Shown here: positions 6,392 to 9,425 of the stretch, piece after piece | How the letters are laid out: every line of letters begins with the position of its first letter | Numbering within the stretch: position 1 is the first letter of the stretch | NCBI GenBank assembly: GCA_021815835.1 | Contig: JAKAZN010000036.1 | Location: forward strand, 1 to 9,425 | Source of the DNA: Pseudomonadota bacterium | GTDB taxonomy: Bacteria > Pseudomonadota > Alphaproteobacteria > Acetobacterales > Acetobacteraceae | Length of the DNA stretch: 9,425 bases | Reading direction: 5' to 3' | Program-made: the position numbers and the translations under genes | The notes under the pieces: generated by a model | The model's database searches: none | Seen by the model: the letters and a program-made list of their open reading frames with translations, nothing else | Told to the model about the DNA's origin: nothing

Positions 6392-7969
6392 TCACGCCGG
6401 CTCGGCCGGCCGGACGAGGGCGGCCTCGATGAGGGCGATGGTTTCGGGGAGACCGTAGAGAGCGACGAACCCGCCGAAGCGCGGCCCCTCGGCCTGGCCG
6501 AGCAGGACCTGATAGAGACATGCGAACCAGGCGCGCAGTTCGGGGAATGGGTGGCGCTTGCCCACTTCGAAGACCAGGTTCTGCAGGGTCTCGGCGGAGC
6601 TTCCCGGATCAACGGATTTCAGGGTCTCCGCAAGGTCAGCCAACGCGGCGCGCTCGACGGCGTCAGGTTGCCGGTAGCGTTTCGTGGGACGGACGAAGTC
6701 GCGGTAATAGGCGATCGCATGGCCGACCAGCCGATCGAGAAACGGCATCGTCTCCGGCGTGGCGTCGGGCGCGTAGCGGCGCAGAAATCCCCAGAGTATG
6801 TCCGGGGTTTCGGCGTTCACCACGCTGGCGAGGTTCAGCAGCATGGCGAACGGGACCGGGCTGCCGCCATGGTTGGGCAGGCGCCCGGCATGGATGTGCC
6901 AAGCCGGATTGGCGGCCTGCTCCGCCGCCGGCTGCGTGGGCAGGCGGGCGGCGTTGGCAAGGTAGTCGTCCACCGCGCGCGGGATCGTGTCGAAATAGAG
7001 CCGCTTGGCGCGCTGCGGCTGATGGTACATGAACTGGCCGAGCGATTCCGGCGGCGCGTAGCGCAGCCATTCCTCCACCGACAGCCCGTTGCCCTTCGAT
7101 TTACTGATCTTCTGCGCCTGCTCGTCCAGGAACAGCTCGTAGGTGAAGCCCTCGGGGGGCACCCCGCCCAGGATGCGGCAGATGCGGCCCGACAAGCGCA
7201 CGGAATCGATCAGGTCCTTGCCTGACATCTCGTAATCGACGCCGAGGGCGAACCAGCGCATCGCCCAGTCCGCCTTCCATTGCAGCTTGGCCGCGCCGCC
7301 GGTCACCTTGGTCTCGAACGCCTCGCCCGTCTCGGGATCGCGCCAGACGACGGTGCCGGCATCGGCGTCTCTCCGATCGATCGTGACCTGCATCACCTGT
7401 CCGGTGCGCGGATGGATCGGCAGGATCGGCGAATAGGTGGCGCGCCGCTCCGGCCCCAGGGTCGGCAGGATGACCGCCATCGCGTCGTCGAAGCAAGACA
7501 GCACGCGCAGCAAGGCCGCGTCGAACCGGCCGGAGGTGTAATAGTCGGTGGCGGAGGCGAATTCGTACTCGAATCCGAATGAATCGAGGAACGCGCGCAG
7601 CCGCGCGTTGTTATGCGCGCCAAAACTCTCGTGCCCGCCGAACGGATCCGGGATGCGGGTGAGCGGCTGGCCGAGATAGGCTGCCAGCATGTCCCTGTTG
7701 GGGACGTTGTCCGGCACCTTGCGCAGCCCGTCCATGTCGTCGCTGAAGGCAATCAGCCGCGACGGCAGGCCAGTGAGATGCGTGAAGGCGTGCCGCACCC
7801 AGCTGGTCCGCGCCACTTCGCCGAAGGTACCGATATGCGGCAGGCCGGAGGGGCCGTAGCCTGTCTCGAACAACGCGATCCCCTTGCCGGAGGCGGCCAG
7901 GCGGGCGGCAACGGTGGCCGCTTCCTCGAACGGCCAGGCCTTGGGGATAGTGGCGGGCGGCGGGGACAT
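6392..7969 (-). CDS. lysS: Lysine--tRNA ligase, class I
   Basis: Charges tRNA(Lys) with lysine at the cost of ATP, in the cytosol. It is a class I enzyme (also called LysK) of the type found in archaea and most alphaproteobacteria, structurally unrelated to the class II enzyme of enteric bacteria. At 525 residues the length is normal. Visible marks are the HIGH-type signature PHIGT (44-48) in [23 protein letters not shown] (232-239) typical of the class I LysRS/GluRS group, the KMSKS-type KISKSKGN (287-294) and an alpha-helical anticodon-binding C-terminal region from about 390. I use the ATG at 7969 ([14 protein letters not shown]). An in-frame ATG at 8071 would add 34 residues ([10 protein letters not shown]) that are low-complexity and outside the family's usual N-terminus. 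The AGGA before 7969 is 13 nt away, so the start is less certain than the gene. It is followed by the mprF-like gene and divergent from the GST gene. Confidence 0.95.
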   Translation of the reverse strand: MSPPPATIPKAWPFEEAATVAARLAASGKGIALFETGYGPSGLPHIGTFGEVARTSWVRHAFTHLTGLPSRLIAFSDDMDGLRKVPDNVPNRDMLAAYLGQPLTRIPDPFGGHESFGAHNNARLRAFLDSFGFEYEFASATDYYTSGRFDAALLRVLSCFDDAMAVILPTLGPERRATYSPILPIHPRTGQVMQVTIDRRDADAGTVVWRDPETGEAFETKVTGGAAKLQWKADWAMRWFALGVDYEMSGKDLIDSVRLSGRICRILGGVPPEGFTYELFLDEQAQKISKSKGNGLSVEEWLRYAPPESLGQFMYHQPQRAKRLYFDTIPRAVDDYLANAARLPTQPAAEQAANPAWHIHAGRLPNHGGSPVPFAMLLNLASVVNAETPDILWGFLRRYAPDATPETMPFLDRLVGHAIAYYRDFVRPTKRYRQPDAVERAALADLAETLKSVDPGSSAETLQNLVFEVGKRHPFPELRAWFACLYQVLLGQAEGPRFGGFVALYGLPETIALIEAALVRPAEPA

Positions 7970-8072
7970 GGGCAGCGGGCATTCCTGGGTTGTCGCCCGT
8001 GTCCCGGGGCGAGAGGGAACGTCCCGATCGGAACGTGCCGCCTGCTTAGGCAGTGGCGTGGCGGCGGTCAAT

Positions 8073-8101
8073 TTGCCGCCAGGGACGCGTCTCGCTACGG
8101 T
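8073..8101 (+). promoter_or_regulatory. Candidate promoter for the GST gene
   Basis: TTGCCG (8073-8078), a 17-bp spacer and TACGGT (8096-8101) lie about 42 nt before the GST start in the 173-bp gap to the divergent lysyl-tRNA synthetase. The -35 matches the consensus at 4 of 6 positions and the -10 at 3 of 6. This is a plausible housekeeping promoter for a GC-rich alphaproteobacterium, but it is judged by eye only. Confidence 0.3.
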
Positions 8102-8142
8102 TCCACCGAACGATCCTTCACATCATTCCCGGGAGCACTCCC

Positions 8143-8841
8143 ATGATCGAAGCCTGGACCTGGCCGACGCCGAACGGTCACAAGATTCATATCGCGCTGG
8201 AGGAGCTTGGACTGCCATACAAGGTCGTTCCGATCAATATCGGCAAGGGCGAGCAGTTCACGCCGGAATTCCTCGCGATCACCCCCAACCATCGCATTCC
8301 CGCCATCGTCGATCCGGATGGCCCTGGCGGCAAGGCGCTGCGCCTGTTCGAATCGGGCGCGATCCTGATCTATCTGTCGGAGAAGACCGGCGGCAAGCTG
8401 ATCCCCACCGATCCGGCTGGCCGTTATGCCTGCCTGCAATGGCTGATGTTCCAGATGGGCGGCGTTGGGCCGATGTTCGGCCAGTACAACCATTTCGCCA
8501 ACTACGCGGTGGAGAAGCTGCCGTACGCGATCGAACGCTACACGAACGAGGTGAAGCGGCTGCATCGCGTGCTGGAAACCCGGCTGGCGGAGGCGCCATA
8601 TCTCGCCGGGGCCGAGTACAGCATCGCCGATATCGCCACCTTCCCATGGGTGCGCAATCCGGACCGGCGAGGGATCGATTTCGCCGACTATCCGCATATC
8701 CGCCGCTGGCACGATGCGATCGCCGCTCGCCCCGCCGTACAGCGCGGCGTGGAGGTGCTGTCGGAGAACCAGCGCCGCGGGGCGATGAGCGCCGAGGAGC
8801 GGGAGATCCTGTTCGGCAAGACACAGTTCAGCAAGCGCTAA
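8143..8841 (+). CDS. yfcG: Glutathione S-transferase, nu class (YfcG-like disulfide reductase)
   Basis: A 232-residue cytosolic GST. The thioredoxin-fold N-terminal domain starts WTWPTPNGHKIHIALEELGL. T9 and N11 correspond to the glutathione-contacting residues of Escherichia coli YfcG. NHRIPAI (49-55) carries the cis-proline P53, and FESGAIL (69-75) is the gamma-glutamyl-binding loop with E70 and S71. The helical C-terminal domain shows LQWLMFQMGGVGPMFGQ and YAIERY as in YfcG, and the SIAD N-capping box (160-163). Nu-class enzymes are poor transferases but good glutathione-dependent disulfide-bond reductases that use bound glutathione rather than a cysteine. Only C97 is present here, fitting that. 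The ATG at 8143 follows GGGAG at 8131-8135; an in-frame ATG at 8053 would add 30 unrelated residues. Single-gene unit, divergent from lysS and convergent with the phosphatase gene. Confidence 0.92.
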   Translation: MIEAWTWPTPNGHKIHIALEELGLPYKVVPINIGKGEQFTPEFLAITPNHRIPAIVDPDGPGGKALRLFESGAILIYLSEKTGGKLIPTDPAGRYACLQWLMFQMGGVGPMFGQYNHFANYAVEKLPYAIERYTNEVKRLHRVLETRLAEAPYLAGAEYSIADIATFPWVRNPDRRGIDFADYPHIRRWHDAIAARPAVQRGVEVLSENQRRGAMSAEEREILFGKTQFSKR

Positions 8842-8854
8842 GACCGCGACATCC

Positions 8855-8881
8855 GGCTCGGCCCGTTCGACGGGCCGAGCC
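8855..8881. terminator. Perfect 11-bp hairpin between convergent genes
   Basis: GGCTCGGCCCG (8855-8865), loop TTCGA and CGGGCCGAGCC (8871-8881) form a perfect stem. It starts 14 nt after the GST stop and ends directly against the TGA of the minus-strand phosphatase gene (8882-8884), so it could serve both. Neither side has a U-tract, so it is not a textbook intrinsic terminator. It may still act as a bidirectional end or mRNA 3'-protecting structure. Confidence 0.5.
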
Positions 8882-9425
8882 TCATGGCGCCAGCAGCGCC
8901 GCGTGCGTCGCCGCCCAGGCCGCCCGGTCCGGCGCGCAGAGCAGGCCTCCGGCGGTCCGCTCCACACTGTACTCTGCCCCATCGAACGCGGCCGAAAATC
9001 CGCCCGCCTCCCGGTGTAGCAACCACCCGGGCGCATGATCCCAGGGCAGCAGCCGGTGATAGACCAGCACATGGCATCCGCCGGAGGCCGCCAACCGGTA
9101 TTCGTGCCCCGCGCACCGATAATTCCAGGTCGCCGCCAAGCGCGGCAGGCGAGAAACGACGCGCGCACGCAACGCCTCCGGCATGAACTGCCACGACACC
9201 ACGCCGGCCATGGACGGTGGCTCGGCCGGGGCCGCCACGCGCAGCTGCGTCCGTGCGCCGGACGGCGTCTCCAGCCACGCCCCAGCGCCGGCAATCGCCA
9301 ACGCCGTGTCATCGGCCATCGGGTCGAAGATCGCCGCCATCGCAACCCGCCCACGCACCACCGCCGCGGCCATCACGGCGAACAGCGGTACGCCGGTGGC
9401 GAAATTGAACGTGCCATCGACCGGA
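8882..9425 (-). CDS. Inositol monophosphatase family protein (3' part; start off the right edge)
   Basis: C-terminal 181 codons of a gene that enters from the right edge. The first complete residues read PVDGTFNFATGVPLFAVM, the family's metal-binding (D)P-[IV]-DGTxNF motif; the first Asp codon is cut by the window edge. IFDPMADD follows, then WDHAPGWLLHREAGG, the second family signature (WDxAxG...EAGG) carrying the third metal ligand Asp. The central RCAGHEYRLAASG replaces the usual GSAALDLC stretch, a variant I associate with proteobacterial members of unassigned substrate. Family enzymes are Mg2+-dependent, Li+-sensitive phosphatases acting on inositol-phosphate, histidinol-phosphate, 3'-phosphoadenosine nucleotides or fructose-1,6-bisphosphate; the part seen does not decide which. 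A GTG/ATG at 9376/9373 lies inside the conserved domain and is not the real start. It converges on the GST gene. Confidence 0.88.
   Translation of the reverse strand, partial: PVDGTFNFATGVPLFAVMAAAVVRGRVAMAAIFDPMADDTALAIAGAGAWLETPSGARTQLRVAAPAEPPSMAGVVSWQFMPEALRARVVSRLPRLAATWNYRCAGHEYRLAASGGCHVLVYHRLLPWDHAPGWLLHREAGGFSAAFDGAEYSVERTAGGLLCAPDRAAWAATHAALLAP

Noticed and set aside
7884..9038. Plus-strand frame of 384 codons covering the GST region
   Set aside because: Out-of-frame shadow of the GST gene that also runs through the hairpin at 8855-8881 and the convergent phosphatase gene.
1..9425. CRISPR array, transposase, integrase, phage or toxin-antitoxin genes
   Set aside because: No regularly spaced direct repeats, terminal inverted repeats, target duplications or recognisable proteins of these kinds were seen; every long stretch outside 1-439 is accounted for by ordinary genes.

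Overview
The window looks like a chromosomal segment of a GC-rich alphaproteobacterium, most likely from the Rhodospirillales/Acetobacteraceae side. The reasons are high GC with strongly G/C-ending codons, a class I (not class II) lysyl-tRNA synthetase, a PhaA-type thiolase, a YfcG-like nu-class GST, and an alphaproteobacterial-looking rRNA leader. The taxonomic placement is inference. No mobile element, CRISPR array, phage gene or tRNA gene was found.

Layout, left to right. (1) Positions 1-150 carry no protein gene. On the minus strand they look like the promoter and leader of a ribosomal RNA operon running off the left edge: TTGACA, a 17-bp spacer and TAGATA, a GC-rich discriminator, a boxA-like CTCTTTGAAAATTG and a GGAAGGGATACG-type leader element. 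The 16S gene itself is outside the window. (2) Positions 151-439 are non-coding as far as can be seen, with one inverted repeat just after the stop of the next gene. (3) A minus-strand two-gene unit follows: a COG0523/CobW-family metal-chaperone GTPase (1474-2472) whose stop overlaps the GTG start of a WD40-repeat protein (440-1477) by 4 bp. (4) Divergent from it, on the plus strand, are phaA (acetyl-CoA acetyltransferase, 2655-3827) and a MaoC-like hydratase (3893-4351), separated by a strong GC-rich hairpin. (5) A minus-strand pair follows: class I lysyl-tRNA synthetase (6392-7969), then an MprF-like membrane protein (4323-6335) whose C-terminal aminoacyl-transferase part is only about half the usual length. 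The end of this gene overlaps the end of maoC by 29 bp. (6) A plus-strand nu-class glutathione S-transferase (8143-8841) and a minus-strand, window-truncated inositol-monophosphatase-family gene (8882 to the right edge) converge on a perfect 11-bp hairpin.

How the genes may work together. CobW and the WD40 protein are probably translationally coupled and act in one metal-related process. Thiolase plus MaoC hydratase suggests acyl-CoA / polyhydroxyalkanoate or related C4-C5 CoA-ester metabolism, though no phaB or phaC is present here. LysRS makes Lys-tRNA, which is the aminoacyl donor for classical MprF. The adjacency is therefore suggestive, but this MprF seems to lack much of the transferase domain and may act only as a lipid flippase or as something new. 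The rest is ordinary housekeeping or stress metabolism. I did not find a clear-cut new multi-gene system. The most unusual points are the shortened MprF beside LysRS, the Asp-to-Asn change in the MaoC active-site motif, and the rrn promoter/leader at the edge.
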